A stretch of DNA of 64,000 bases from Streptomyces reniochalinae (GCF_003323735.1 NZ_QOIM01000040.1:372001-436000), one strand, 5' to 3'. Positions 1 to 8,890 are shown, counted from the first letter of the stretch. Translations and numbers: made by a program. The notes: generated from the sequence alone by a model not told the origin.

Positions 1-385
1 GGCCCACCGTCTTCTCGATCTGCGTCAGCAGCATGTCAAGGGCCTGGATCTGCGCCGCGTCCTGCACCTTCGGGAGCATCACGCAGTCCAGCGCGGCGCC
101 GGCGCCCTCCACGACGGTGACCACGTCGCGGTACGTCCACTCGGTCGTCCAGTCGTTGACGCGGACGACGCGCGTCTTGCCGCTCCAGTCGCCCTCGTTG
201 AGGAACTTCACGATGGTGTGCCGTGCCTCGGGCTTGGCCAGCGGCGCGCACGCGTCCTCCAGGTCGAGGAAGACCTGGTCGGCGGCCAGGCCCTGGGCCT
301 TCTCCAGGAACCGCGGGTTGCTGCCGGGCACCGCCAGGCAGGAGCGGCGCGGACGGAGCGCACGCTGCTGGTTCTCGCTGCTCAC
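1..385 (-). CDS. HpcH/HpaI aldolase family, malyl-CoA/beta-methylmalyl-CoA lyase type (3' part outside window)
   Basis: Only the first ~128 residues are present; the gene runs off the left edge. The N-terminus reads RRSCLAVPGSNPRFLEKAQ and continues through FLDLEDACAP, a typical CitE/HpcH opening in which the acidic residues bind Mg2+. Family members cleave or condense acyl-CoA esters with glyoxylate. In the ethylmalonyl-CoA pathway this is the L-malyl-CoA/beta-methylmalyl-CoA lyase, which releases glyoxylate plus propionyl-CoA or acetyl-CoA. The GTG start follows directly on the TAA stop of the mutase gene (386-388), so the two are translationally coupled. The specific substrate is inferred from the ccr-mutase neighbourhood; by sequence alone it could be another CoA-ester lyase. 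Confidence 0.85.
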   Translation of the reverse strand, partial: MSSENQQRALRPRRSCLAVPGSNPRFLEKAQGLAADQVFLDLEDACAPLAKPEARHTIVKFLNEGDWSGKTRVVRVNDWTTEWTYRDVVTVVEGAGAALDCVMLPKVQDAAQIQALDMLLTQIEKTVG

Positions 386-2491
386 TTAGCTGACCTCCAC
401 AGTCTCTCGCCGGCCGGGCGTGGCGCCGCTCGTCCGGTCGCTTCTCTCGAGCTTGTTGCGTGTCCTGATCTGGTCGACGATACGGCCGATGATCTCGGTG
501 ATCCCGAAGTCCTTCGGGGTGAAGACGGCGGCGACACCGGCCTCGGTCAGCGCCCGCGCGTCCGCCGCCGGAATGATTCCCCCCACGATCACGGGTACGT
601 CACTCGCGCCCGCTGTCCGCATCCGCTCCAGCACGTCGGGCACCAGTTCGGCGTGCGAGCCGGAGAGGATGGACAGCCCCACGCAGTGCACGTCCTCGGC
701 GAGCGCCGCGGCGACGATCTCCTCGGGCGTGAGCCTGATGCCCTGGTAGACCACCTCGAAGCCCGCGTCCCTGGCCCGTACGGCGATCTGTTCGGCCCCG
801 TTGCTGTGACCGTCCAGCCCCGGCTTGCCCACCAGCAGCCGCAGCTTGCCGACGCCGAGCTCTTCGGCGGTGCGCTCCACCTTCGCCCGCACCCCGGCCA
901 GCTCGGAGCCCTCCTCGGCGCTGACCGCCACCGGCGCGGAGGAGACGCCCGTCGGTGCCCTGAACTCGCCGAAGACCTCGCGCAGCGCCCCCGCCCACTC
1001 GCCGGTGGTCACCCCCGCGCGGGCGCACTCCAAGGTGGCCTCCATGAGGTTCGTCTCGCCAAACGCCGCCTCGCGCAGCGCCGCCAGGGCCTGCTCGGCG
1101 CTCGGGTACAGGCCGGGATCGCGGGTGCCCTCGCGCCAGAACGGCTCGTCCCGTGACGCGCGCCAGCGCTCCACGGCCTCCACCGTCGCCGCCTCGCCGG
1201 CCGGGTCCACCGTCAGGATCGCGGTGTCCAGATCGGCGGTCAGCGGGCTGGGCTCGCTCGACTCGTAGCAGTTGACGCCGACGATGCGCTCCTCACCCGA
1301 CTCGATTCTGGCCCGGCGCTCGGCGTGCGAGGCGACGAGCTGCGACTTCAGGTAGCCCGACTCGACGGCCGCCATCACCCCGCCCATCTCCTCGATGCGC
1401 TCCATCTCGGCCAGCGACTGCTCGACGAGCGTCTCCACCCGCTTCTCGATCACGTGCGACCCGGCGAAGATGTCCTCGTACTCCAGCAGGTCGCTCTCGT
1501 GTGCCAGCACCTGCTGGATGCGCAGCGACCACTGCTGGTCCCAGGGGCGCGGCAGGCCCAGCGCCTCGTTCCAGGCCGGCAGCTGCACGGCGCGGGCGCG
1601 GGCGTCCTTGGAGAGGGTGACGGCCAGCATCTCCAGCACGATGCGCTGCACGTTGTTCTCCGGCTGCGCCTCGGTCAGGCCGAGCGAGTTGACCTGGACG
1701 CCGTAGCGGAAGCGGCGCTGCCTGGGGTCGGTGATCCCGTAGCGCTCCGCGGTGATCCGGTCCCAGATGCGGGTGAAGGCCCGCATCTTGCACATCTCCT
1801 CCACGAACCGGACGCCCGCGTTCACGAAGAACGAGATCCGCGCGACCACCTGGCCGAACTCCTCGGGCGGCACCTGACCACTGTCCCGTACGGCGTCCAG
1901 CACCGCGACCGCCGTCGCCATCGCGTAACTGATCTCCTGGACGGGCGTGGCACCGGCCTCCTGGAGGTGGTAGCTACAGATGTTGACCGGGTTCCACTTG
2001 GGGAGGTGCGCCACCGTGTAGGCGATCATGTCGGTCGTCAGCCGCAGCGAGGGGCCAGGCGGGAAGACGTGCGTCCCGCGCGAGAGGTACTCCTTGACGA
2101 TGTCGTTCTGCGTCGTCCCCTTCAGCTGCGTGACGTCCGCGCCTTGCTCCTCCGCGACCACCTGGTAGAGCGCCAGCAGCCACATGGCCGTGGCGTTGAT
2201 GGTCATGGAGGTGTTCATCTTCTCCAGCGGGATGCCGTCGAAGAGCCGGCGCATGTCGCCCAGGTGGGAGACGGGCACACCGACCCGGCCGACCTCGCCG
2301 CGCGCGAGGACGTGGTCGGGGTCGTAGCCGGTCTGGGTCGGCAGGTCGAAGGCGACGGACAGCCCGGTCTGGCCCTTCTCCAGGTTGCGCCGGTACAGCT
2401 CGTTGGACGCCTCGGCCGTGGAGTGCCCGGCGTACGTGCGCATCAGCCAGGGCCGGTCCTTGGGGTGCCTGTCGTCGTGGGGCTCGGTCAT
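386..2491 (-). CDS. meaA: Ethylmalonyl-CoA mutase (MeaA/Ecm), B12-dependent
   Basis: A 701-residue adenosylcobalamin-dependent acyl-CoA mutase. The N-terminal two thirds is the TIM-barrel mutase domain, opening MTEPHDDRHPKDRPWLMRTY and containing RTYAGHSTAEASNELYRRNL. The C-terminal ~140 residues are the B12-binding Rossmann domain, with the cobalt-ligand motif DGHSNGAEQ (DxHxxG). The protein carries both domains on one chain without the separate small subunit of methylmalonyl-CoA mutase, as is usual for MeaA/Ecm. It converts (2R)-ethylmalonyl-CoA to methylsuccinyl-CoA after Ccr. The ATG start lies 8 bp after the ccr stop. Ecm rather than isobutyryl-CoA mutase is favoured by the direct coupling to ccr and the lyase gene. 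Confidence 0.9.
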   Translation of the reverse strand: MTEPHDDRHPKDRPWLMRTYAGHSTAEASNELYRRNLEKGQTGLSVAFDLPTQTGYDPDHVLARGEVGRVGVPVSHLGDMRRLFDGIPLEKMNTSMTINATAMWLLALYQVVAEEQGADVTQLKGTTQNDIVKEYLSRGTHVFPPGPSLRLTTDMIAYTVAHLPKWNPVNICSYHLQEAGATPVQEISYAMATAVAVLDAVRDSGQVPPEEFGQVVARISFFVNAGVRFVEEMCKMRAFTRIWDRITAERYGITDPRQRRFRYGVQVNSLGLTEAQPENNVQRIVLEMLAVTLSKDARARAVQLPAWNEALGLPRPWDQQWSLRIQQVLAHESDLLEYEDIFAGSHVIEKRVETLVEQSLAEMERIEEMGGVMAAVESGYLKSQLVASHAERRARIESGEERIVGVNCYESSEPSPLTADLDTAILTVDPAGEAATVEAVERWRASRDEPFWREGTRDPGLYPSAEQALAALREAAFGETNLMEATLECARAGVTTGEWAGALREVFGEFRAPTGVSSAPVAVSAEEGSELAGVRAKVERTAEELGVGKLRLLVGKPGLDGHSNGAEQIAVRARDAGFEVVYQGIRLTPEEIVAAALAEDVHCVGLSILSGSHAELVPDVLERMRTAGASDVPVIVGGIIPAADARALTEAGVAAVFTPKDFGITEIIGRIVDQIRTRNKLERSDRTSGATPGRRETVEVS

Positions 2492-2499
2492 GACGCGCC

Positions 2500-3873
2500 T
2501 CACACGTCCAGGCCGTGCCCGCCGGTCCGCGCACCCTCGGTGTCGCGGAACAGGTTGATGGCGTCGACGTGCCGGGCGCGCTTGTCGTGGTCGCGCACGC
2601 CCATGCCCTCCTCGGGCGCCAGGCACAGCACGCCGACCTTGCCCTGGTGCACGTTGCGGTGCACGTCGTGGGCGGCCTGACCGGTCTCCGCGAGGGGGTA
2701 GACCTTGGAGAGGGTCGGGTGGATCTTCCCCTTGGCTATCAGCCGGTTGGCCTCCCAGGCCTCGCGGTAGTTGGCGAAGTGGGAGCCGACGATCCGCTTC
2801 AGCGACATCCACAGGTAGCGGTTGTCGTAGCTGTGCTCGTAGCCCGAGGTCGAGGCGCAGGTGACGATGGTGCCGCCCTTGCGGGTGACGTAGACGCTCG
2901 CGCCGAAGGTCTCGCGCCCCGGGTGCTCGAAGACGATGTCCACGTCCTCGCCGCCGGTCAGCTCGCGGATGCGCTTTCCGAAGCGCTTCCACTCCCTCGG
3001 GTCCTGGCGGTGCTCGTCCTTCCAGAACCGGTAGCCCTCGGCCTTGCGGTCGATGATGGCCTCGGCACCCATCCTGCGGCAGATCTCGGCCTTGTCCTCG
3101 CTGGAGACCACACAGATCGGGTTGGCGCCGCCGGCCAGCGCGAACTGGGTGGCGTAGGAGCCCAGGCCGCCGCTGGCGCCCCAGATGAGGACGTTGTCGC
3201 CCTGCTTCATGCCGGCGCCGTTGCCCGAGACGAGCTGGCGGTACGCGGTGGAGTTGACCAGCCCTGGCGCCGCGGCCTCCTCCCAGCTGAGGTGGCCGGG
3301 CTTGGGCATCAACTGGTTGGACTTGACCAGTGCGATCTCGGCGAGCCCGCCGAAGTTGGTCTCGAACCCCCAGATCCGCTGTTCGGGGTCGAGCATCGTG
3401 TCGTTGTGCCCGTCGGCGGACTCCAGTTCGACCGAGAGGCAGTGGGCGACGACCTCGTCGCCCGGCTTCCAGGAGTTGACGCCCGCGCCGGTGCGCAGCA
3501 CGACGCCGGCCAGGTCGGAGCCGATGATGTGGTACGGCAGGTCGTGCCGCTTGGTCAGCGGGGACAGGCGGCCGTAGCGCTCCAGGAAGCCGAAGGTGGA
3601 CATCGGCTCGAAGATCGAGGTCCACACGGAGTTGTAGTTGACCGAGGAGGCCATCACGGCCACCAGGGCCTCGCCCGGGCCGAGTTCGGGCACGGGCACC
3701 TCGTCCAGGTGGAGCGACTTGCGCGGGTCCTTGTCGCGGGTCTCCAGCCCTTCGAACATCCCGGCGTCGTCCTTGTGGACGGTCATGGCGCGGTAGGAGT
3801 CGGGCAGGGGGAGGGCGGCGAAGTCCTCGGGGGAGGTGTCGGACGCGAGGATCGCGTCGAGGATCTGGTTCAC
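2500..3873 (-). CDS. ccr: Crotonyl-CoA carboxylase/reductase
   Basis: A 457-residue medium-chain dehydrogenase/reductase that reductively carboxylates crotonyl-CoA with NADPH and CO2 to ethylmalonyl-CoA. Diagnostic residues are visible: NYNSVW (CO2-pocket Asn), GFETNFGG (Phe-Glu pair) and GSHFANYREA (His), which match the CO2-binding residues known from actinobacterial Ccr enzymes. The nucleotide-binding motif is WGASGGLGSY. The GTG start was chosen because NQILDAIL is the usual Ccr N-terminus and the upstream in-frame extension (to 4128) is Arg/Pro-rich and unlike protein. The product supplies the ethylmalonyl-CoA pathway for acetate/C2 assimilation and can feed ethylmalonyl units to polyketide synthases. 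It is first in a ccr-meaA-lyase operon. Confidence 0.95.
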   Translation of the reverse strand: MNQILDAILASDTSPEDFAALPLPDSYRAMTVHKDDAGMFEGLETRDKDPRKSLHLDEVPVPELGPGEALVAVMASSVNYNSVWTSIFEPMSTFGFLERYGRLSPLTKRHDLPYHIIGSDLAGVVLRTGAGVNSWKPGDEVVAHCLSVELESADGHNDTMLDPEQRIWGFETNFGGLAEIALVKSNQLMPKPGHLSWEEAAAPGLVNSTAYRQLVSGNGAGMKQGDNVLIWGASGGLGSYATQFALAGGANPICVVSSEDKAEICRRMGAEAIIDRKAEGYRFWKDEHRQDPREWKRFGKRIRELTGGEDVDIVFEHPGRETFGASVYVTRKGGTIVTCASTSGYEHSYDNRYLWMSLKRIVGSHFANYREAWEANRLIAKGKIHPTLSKVYPLAETGQAAHDVHRNVHQGKVGVLCLAPEEGMGVRDHDKRARHVDAINLFRDTEGARTGGHGLDV

Positions 3874-4074
3874 GGTATGCCTCCGGCGAAGCGCGAAAGT
3901 CGAAAGGACTCTTCCGGCGTCCTGCCGGAAGGTGCCCCGGGGGGTCGTCGGTTGTGAGGCAGCGCCGTCGGTTCGGCTGGTGCGTGTGCGCGGGTGTGCG
4001 CGGGGTCGCTCGTGACGCCGAGCGGTCCGGGGCGACACGGTTTCGGCCGTGGGGACAGCGCCCGGACTGATGCC

Positions 4075-4103
4075 AAGGTATGACACCCAGTGCCAGTGCA
4101 CAA
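4075..4103 (-). promoter_or_regulatory. Predicted housekeeping-type promoter of the ccr operon
   Basis: On the minus strand TTGTGC (4103-4098) and TACCTT (4080-4075) are separated by exactly 17 bp, a fair match to an HrdB/sigma70-type promoter. Transcription would start near 4068, giving a leader of about 195 nt before the ccr GTG. This lies in the 336-bp gene-free stretch 3874-4209; no ORF in it looks real, and no cobalamin riboswitch was recognised in the leader. Confidence 0.45.
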
Positions 4104-4116
4104 GACACCGAGTGCC
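4083..4116. repeat. 22-bp-spaced direct repeat overlapping the ccr promoter
   Basis: ACACCCAGTGCC (4083-4094) and ACACCGAGTGCC (4105-4116) differ at one base and begin 22 bp apart, i.e. about two helical turns. One copy lies inside the predicted promoter spacer and the other immediately upstream of the -35. This placement suits a regulator-binding site, possibly for the TetR protein encoded at 5894-6685; that link is inference. Confidence 0.5.
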
Positions 4117-4123
4117 GCGAAAA

Positions 4124-4153
4124 CTCACATGGAGGCAGACTCTCTCATGTGAG
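4124..4153. promoter_or_regulatory. Inverted repeat CTCACATG-N14-CATGTGAG
   Basis: Perfect 8-bp arms at 4124-4131 and 4146-4153 lie between the permease stop (4210) and the ccr promoter. It could be an operator for ccr or act in termination behind the permease gene. There is no U-tract, so an operator is slightly favoured. Confidence 0.4.
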
Positions 4154-4209
4154 CGATGATCGATCAGAGTGTGCGTAGCCGCAGGTCACAGCCGTCGGCC
4201 CGGTGCGCG

Positions 4210-5739
4210 TCAGGGCACGGGGTGCTCCGGCGGCTCCTCACCCTTCCGCAGCCGGCTCCGCCGGCGCCCGTAGACCGCGTAGAGCACGGCACCGAGCGCC
4301 ATCCACACCGCGAACCGCAGCCACGTCTCGGCGGGCAGATTGAGCATCAGCCACAGCGACGCCAGCACCGAGACCAGCGGCAGCACGGGCACCAGCGGGG
4401 TACGGAAGGCCCGCGGCAGGTCGGGCCGGGTGCGCCGCAGGACGAGCACGCCCAGTGCCACCACGACGAACGCGAACAGCGTGCCGACGTTCACCAGTTC
4501 CGCCAGCTCCGCGATGCTGGTGAACCCCGCGATGACCGCCACCACCACCCCGAGCAGCACCGTCGAGCGGTAGGGGGTGCCGAACCGCGGGTGCACCCGC
4601 GAGAAGAGGCGCGGCAGCAGCCCGTCCCTGCTCATGGCGAAGAACACCCGCGACTGGCCCAGGAGCAGGATCATGCACACCGTCGTGAGGCCGACCGCGG
4701 CACCGAAGCTGATCAGCCCGGCCCAGAACGGCTGGCCGACGGCCTTGAAGGCGTCCGCCAGCGGCGCGTCGACCGTCAGTTCGGTGTACTTGCGCATCCC
4801 CGTGACGACCACCGAGACCGCGACGTAGAGCACCGTGCAGACGACCAGCGAACCCAGGATGCCGCGCGGCATGTCGCGCTGCGGATCGCGGGTCTCCTCG
4901 GCGGCGGTGGCCACCACGTCGAAGCCGATGAAGGCGAAGAAGACGACGGCCGCCGCGGTGAAGACGCCCATCACGCCGAAGTGGGTGGGCTGGTAGCCCG
5001 ACACCAGCTGGATCAGCGGCGCCGCCCACCCGGAGCCGGAGTCGGCGGCGCCCTGGGCGGGCGGGATGAACGGGTCGTAGTTGTCCCCCGTGACGAAGAA
5101 GGCACCGGCGATGATGACCAGCAGGACGACGCCCACCTTGACGGCCACCACGGTGGTGGTGACGCGGGCCGACAGCTTCATGCCCGCCACCAGGACCGCG
5201 GTCAGCGCCAGCACCAGCAGGCAGGCCAGCAGGTCGAAGCCGAACCCGGTCTCCTCGCTGGTGCCCGAGAGCCACTGCGGCAGGCCCCAGCCGACGCTGT
5301 CCAGCAGGGAGCGCACGTAGCCCGACCAGCCGACCGCGACGACCGCACAGCCGAGCGCCAGCTCCAGCACCAGGTCCCAGCCGATGATCCAGGCGGGCAG
5401 CTCGCCCAACGAGGCGTAGGCGAAGGTGTAGGCGGACCCGGCGACCGGGACCGTGGAGGCGAACTCGGCGTAGCACAGGGCGGCCAGCGCGCACACCCCG
5501 CCGGCGATCGCGAAGGCGATGGCCACCGAGGGCCCCGCGGTCGTCTTGGCGACCTGCCCGGTCAGGACGAAGATGCCGGTGCCGATGACGACGCCGACCC
5601 CGAAGACGGTCAAATCCAGCGCGCTCAGCGACCGCTTGAGGCCCCGCTCCGGATCGTCCGTGTCGAGCATGGACTCCTCGACGGACTTGGTCCGCAACCA
5701 CTGTCTCGGGCTCTTCGGCCCGCCTGGCGCCACCGACAC
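4210..5739 (-). CDS. APC-superfamily amino acid permease (cationic amino acid transporter type)
   Basis: A 509-residue integral membrane protein with about 12-13 hydrophobic segments. LSALDLTVFGVGVVIGTGIF is the first APC helix, whose unwound GTG region binds substrate. The N-terminal TKSVEES stretch and the C-terminal charged tail after YAVYGRRRSR are typical of the actinobacterial CAT-like group that imports amino acids with protons. The GTG start at 5739 was chosen because GGAGGT sits 6 nt upstream; the longer in-frame reading to 5829 has no signal. It stands between the TetR gene and ccr on the same strand, with 154 bp before it. A role in supplying carbon to the pathway is only inference. 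Confidence 0.85.
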   Translation of the reverse strand: MSVAPGGPKSPRQWLRTKSVEESMLDTDDPERGLKRSLSALDLTVFGVGVVIGTGIFVLTGQVAKTTAGPSVAIAFAIAGGVCALAALCYAEFASTVPVAGSAYTFAYASLGELPAWIIGWDLVLELALGCAVVAVGWSGYVRSLLDSVGWGLPQWLSGTSEETGFGFDLLACLLVLALTAVLVAGMKLSARVTTTVVAVKVGVVLLVIIAGAFFVTGDNYDPFIPPAQGAADSGSGWAAPLIQLVSGYQPTHFGVMGVFTAAAVVFFAFIGFDVVATAAEETRDPQRDMPRGILGSLVVCTVLYVAVSVVVTGMRKYTELTVDAPLADAFKAVGQPFWAGLISFGAAVGLTTVCMILLLGQSRVFFAMSRDGLLPRLFSRVHPRFGTPYRSTVLLGVVVAVIAGFTSIAELAELVNVGTLFAFVVVALGVLVLRRTRPDLPRAFRTPLVPVLPLVSVLASLWLMLNLPAETWLRFAVWMALGAVLYAVYGRRRSRLRKGEEPPEHPVP

Positions 5740-5893
5740 CGCCGCACCTCCATGTCGCCTCACGCGCCATGGTTTCCACTCCCCGGGTGCGGACGGGGGA
5801 ACGCGGGGCGGGGCACGGGCGCAATTCACCCGACTCCCTCGTCCGCGCGCGTCAGCGCCGGCCGCCTGCGGGGCGGCGAGGGGCCGCGTACGG

Positions 5894-6685
5894 TCAGCTC
5901 TGGCCGAGTGCGCGTTCGATCGTGGACATGATCTCGCCCAGCGGCGCGTCGGTACGGGCGACCGTCACCAGCACCTCGTCCTTGCGCTCGAGGGTCGCGG
6001 CGGGCTCCTCGGAACCGGGGCGGTGCGCGCCGAAGCCGGTGCCGAAGGTGCGCCGTACGATCGCGAACGCGTGGTCGAGCTGCGACATCACGTCGCCGGT
6101 GCCGCCCGAGCGCAGCCAGCGCCGCAGCACGTGGTTGTGCGCGGTGACCACGGCGGAGGCCGCCACCTCGGCCAGCAGCGGCTCGTCGTAGCCGCTGACC
6201 CCGTCCCGGTGCGCCTCCTCGTCGAAGTGGCCCAGCAGATAACGGGTGAACAGCCGCTCGTAGCGCGCCACCGAGGCGATCTCCCGCTCGCGCAGCGCCG
6301 GCACCTCGCGGGTCAGCTTGTACCGCTCCACGCTGCCCTTGGGGGAGGCGGCGTACATCTTCATGACTTCCTTGATGCCGCGGCACACGGTGTCCAGCGG
6401 GTGCTCGTGCGCCGGTGCGGCCTCCAGCACCGCCTGCGCGCGCACCAGGGTGTCGTCGTGGTCCGGGAAGATCGCCTCTTCCTTGGAACGGAAGTGCCGG
6501 AAGAAGGTGCGCCGGGCGACGCCCGCCATGGCCGCGATCTCATCCACCGTGGTCGCCTCGTAACCCTTCGTGGCGAAGAGCTCCATGGCCGCCGCGGCCA
6601 ACTCCCGGCGCACCTTGAGGCGCTGGGATGCGGCACCGTTCGCACGGGTGCTGGTCGTACGGGAGTTCTTCTCGGGCTCTGGCAT
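5894..6685 (-). CDS. TetR/AcrR family transcriptional regulator
   Basis: 263 residues. The N-terminal helix-turn-helix is plain: ATTVDEIAAMAGVARRTFF followed by RHFRSKEEAIF. The C-terminal ligand domain is divergent, as usual for the family. The ATG start (MPEPEKNSR) leaves 89 bp to the upstream dehydrogenase stop. This gap holds AACGTT within GTGAACGTTACAC just before the start codon, a possible autoregulatory site. Position between the dehydrogenase and ccr genes, all on one strand, makes it the prime candidate regulator of the ethylmalonyl-CoA locus. Its ligand (an acyl-CoA would be logical) cannot be read from sequence. Confidence 0.85.
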   Translation of the reverse strand: MPEPEKNSRTTSTRANGAASQRLKVRRELAAAAMELFATKGYEATTVDEIAAMAGVARRTFFRHFRSKEEAIFPDHDDTLVRAQAVLEAAPAHEHPLDTVCRGIKEVMKMYAASPKGSVERYKLTREVPALREREIASVARYERLFTRYLLGHFDEEAHRDGVSGYDEPLLAEVAASAVVTAHNHVLRRWLRSGGTGDVMSQLDHAFAIVRRTFGTGFGAHRPGSEEPAATLERKDEVLVTVARTDAPLGEIMSTIERALGQS

Positions 6686-6774
6686 GTGGTGAACGTTACA
6701 CGCCGTGACGGGGTGGGGGGACGGGCCGCTGCCCCCGGGCTCCAGCAGCCCGCCCCACCCGGCCGTGCCCCCGG

Positions 6775-8559
6775 TCACCGGCGTGCGTACTCGCGGAAGC
6801 CGCGCCCCGTCTTCCTGCCCAGGCATCCCGCGGAGACCAGGTGCTCCAGCAGCGGCGCGGGCGCCAGCCCCGGATCGCGGAACTCCTCGTGCAGCACCCG
6901 CTCGATGGCGAGCGAGACGTCCAGACCGACGACGTCCAACAGCTCGAAGGGGCCCATCGGATAGCCGCCGCCCAGCTTCATCGCGGCGTCGATGTCGTCC
7001 AGCGAGGCGTAGTGCTCCTGCACCATCTTCACCGCGTTGTTCAGGTAGGGGAACAGCAGCGCGTTGACGATGAAGCCCGCGCGGTCGCCGCAGTCGACCG
7101 GATGCTTGCGGACCTTCGCGCAGACCCCGCGGACCGTGGCGTGCGCCTCCTCGCCCGTCAGCACGGTGGTGACGACCTCCACCAGCCTCATCGCGGGCGC
7201 CGGGTTGAAGAAGTGCATCCCGATCACGTCAGCGGGCCGCGAGGTCGCGCGGGCGCAGGCGACCACGGGCAGCGAGGAGGTGGTCGTCGCCAGGACGGCA
7301 CCCGGCTTGCAGACCCCGTCGAGCCGCCGGAACAAGGCGCGCTTGACGTCCAGGTCCTCGGCCACCGCCTCGACCACCAGGTCGGCCCCTTCCAGCGCGT
7401 CGAGCGATCCCGCCGGGGTGATCAGCCCCATGGCGGTGTCCCGGTCCCCGCTCGCTATCCGCCCCTTGCGCACCGCGCGGTCCAGCGAGGCGCCGACCCG
7501 CTCCTTGGCGGTCTTCGCCTTCTCCTCGCTGCGGGCCGCGAGCACCGTGGGGAAGCCCGCCTTCGCGAACACCTCGGCGATACCGCCCGCCATCGTCCCC
7601 GAGCCCACGACGCCGACCGCTGCCACCGGGCGGCCCGCGGCGCCGGACGCCGCCGGATCGGGGGTGAGCGCGTCGGGCACCACCTCGGCGCTGCCCGACG
7701 CCGCGTAGGTGTAGAAGCCGCGGCCGGCCTTCCGGCCGGTCAGCCCCGCGTCGGCCAGCTGGCGCAGGACGGGGGCCGGCGCGTGCAGCCGGTCCCGCGA
7801 CTGGGCGTGCATGGCCTCCAGTACGGTACGTGCCGTGTCCACCCCGATCAGATCGAGGAGGGCGAGCGGGCCCATCGGCAGACCGCACCCCAGCCGCATG
7901 GCGGAGTCGATGTCCTCGCGGGTGGCGTAGCGCGACTCGTACATCGCGGCCGCCTGGTTCAGGTAGCCGAACAGCAGCCCGTCCGCGACGAACCCGGGGC
8001 GGTCACCGACCGCGATCGGATCCTTGCCCAGCTCCTCGGCGAGTGCGGTGACGGCGGCCACGGCGCGTGGCGCGGTCAGCACCGAGGAGACGACCTCCAC
8101 CAGCCGCATCGCCGGGGCCGGGTTGAAGAAGTGCAGACCCAGCACGCGTTCGGGCCGGTCGGAGTCCGCGGCCAGCCGCGTCACGGACAGCGCGTTGGTT
8201 CCGGTGGCCAGGATCGTCTCCGGCCGCACGAGGGTGTCCAGCGCGGCGAAGACCTGGCACTTGGTGTCGTAGTCCTCCGGCACCACCTCGATGACCAGAT
8301 CGGCTTCGGCGGCCGCCTCGATCCCGGTGAAGGTGCGGAAGCGCGCCAGCACGTCCGTCCGTTCGCTCTGTGTCATCCGCTCACGCTCCACCGCGCGCGC
8401 GGTCGTGGACTCCAGCGCGGCGACGGCCTGCCGCGCGGCTGCTTCGTTCGTGTCGATGCCGATGACCTCGCGCCCGGCTCGGGCGAGAATGTCGGCGATG
8501 CCGGTACCCATCGTGCCGAGGCCGACGACGGCGATGGTGTGCAGAGGAGGACGGTCCAT
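6775..8559 (-). CDS. Two-domain 3-hydroxyacyl-CoA (3-hydroxybutyryl-CoA) dehydrogenase
   Basis: 594 residues made of two complete tandem 3HCDH units, roughly 1-295 and 305-594. Each has a Rossmann motif (GLGTMGTGIA; GSGTMAGGIA), a catalytic-His motif (GLHFFNPAPAMRLVEV; GMHFFNPAPAMRLVEV) and a C-terminal helical domain (RLGCGLPMGPLALLDLIG; KLGGGYPMGPFELLDVVG). The enzyme interconverts acetoacetyl-CoA and 3-hydroxybutyryl-CoA, the step feeding crotonyl-CoA to Ccr. After beta-2 the first unit has IDTNE (Asp, NAD-like), while the second has AARSEE (Arg, NADP-like), so the halves may prefer different cofactors. No enoyl-CoA hydratase domain is present, so this is not a FadB-type trifunctional protein. 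Confidence 0.9.
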   Translation of the reverse strand: MDRPPLHTIAVVGLGTMGTGIADILARAGREVIGIDTNEAAARQAVAALESTTARAVERERMTQSERTDVLARFRTFTGIEAAAEADLVIEVVPEDYDTKCQVFAALDTLVRPETILATGTNALSVTRLAADSDRPERVLGLHFFNPAPAMRLVEVVSSVLTAPRAVAAVTALAEELGKDPIAVGDRPGFVADGLLFGYLNQAAAMYESRYATREDIDSAMRLGCGLPMGPLALLDLIGVDTARTVLEAMHAQSRDRLHAPAPVLRQLADAGLTGRKAGRGFYTYAASGSAEVVPDALTPDPAASGAAGRPVAAVGVVGSGTMAGGIAEVFAKAGFPTVLAARSEEKAKTAKERVGASLDRAVRKGRIASGDRDTAMGLITPAGSLDALEGADLVVEAVAEDLDVKRALFRRLDGVCKPGAVLATTTSSLPVVACARATSRPADVIGMHFFNPAPAMRLVEVVTTVLTGEEAHATVRGVCAKVRKHPVDCGDRAGFIVNALLFPYLNNAVKMVQEHYASLDDIDAAMKLGGGYPMGPFELLDVVGLDVSLAIERVLHEEFRDPGLAPAPLLEHLVSAGCLGRKTGRGFREYARR

Positions 8560-8875
8560 CAGGGGACTCCAGAGGGTGTGACACAGGCCCCGAGGGGGCG
8601 TGGCTGATGAGGGTGAGGGTTTCGTGCACTACCGGGCGCACGGGCGTACACACGCGCGAGGCAGGGGAGTTACCGGTCACGCCCCGCCGCGCGGCCCTGT
8701 CCCGGGGCCGGAGCGCGGGGCGGCCCGTACGGGCCGCGCGCCTGGGGCGCGGGAGGGGCCCGCTGCCGAACCGACGTCACTCTCGGCGGCTGCGTCACCA
8801 AACCGCCTGAGCGGGGGTACCGCTCTGATGAGCACCGTAACTCGTGGGTAATCAGAAAGCCAGGGGTAGGAACAC

Positions 8876-8890
8876 TTCCACGCTGTGGAA
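8876..8890. promoter_or_regulatory. Inverted repeat TTCCAC-GCT-GTGGAA
   Basis: A perfect 6-bp dyad with a 3-bp spacer ending 23 bp before the GTG of the HEAT-repeat gene, in the divergent 354-bp region 8560-8913. It has the size of a dimeric-repressor operator. I see no other gene or RNA in that region and no confident -35/-10 for the dehydrogenase gene. Confidence 0.4.

Noticed and set aside
3874..4068. Possible cobalamin riboswitch in the ccr-mutase leader
   Set aside because: The mutase needs B12, but no B12-box-like sequence or long conserved structure is recognisable in the leader, and ccr itself is B12-independent.
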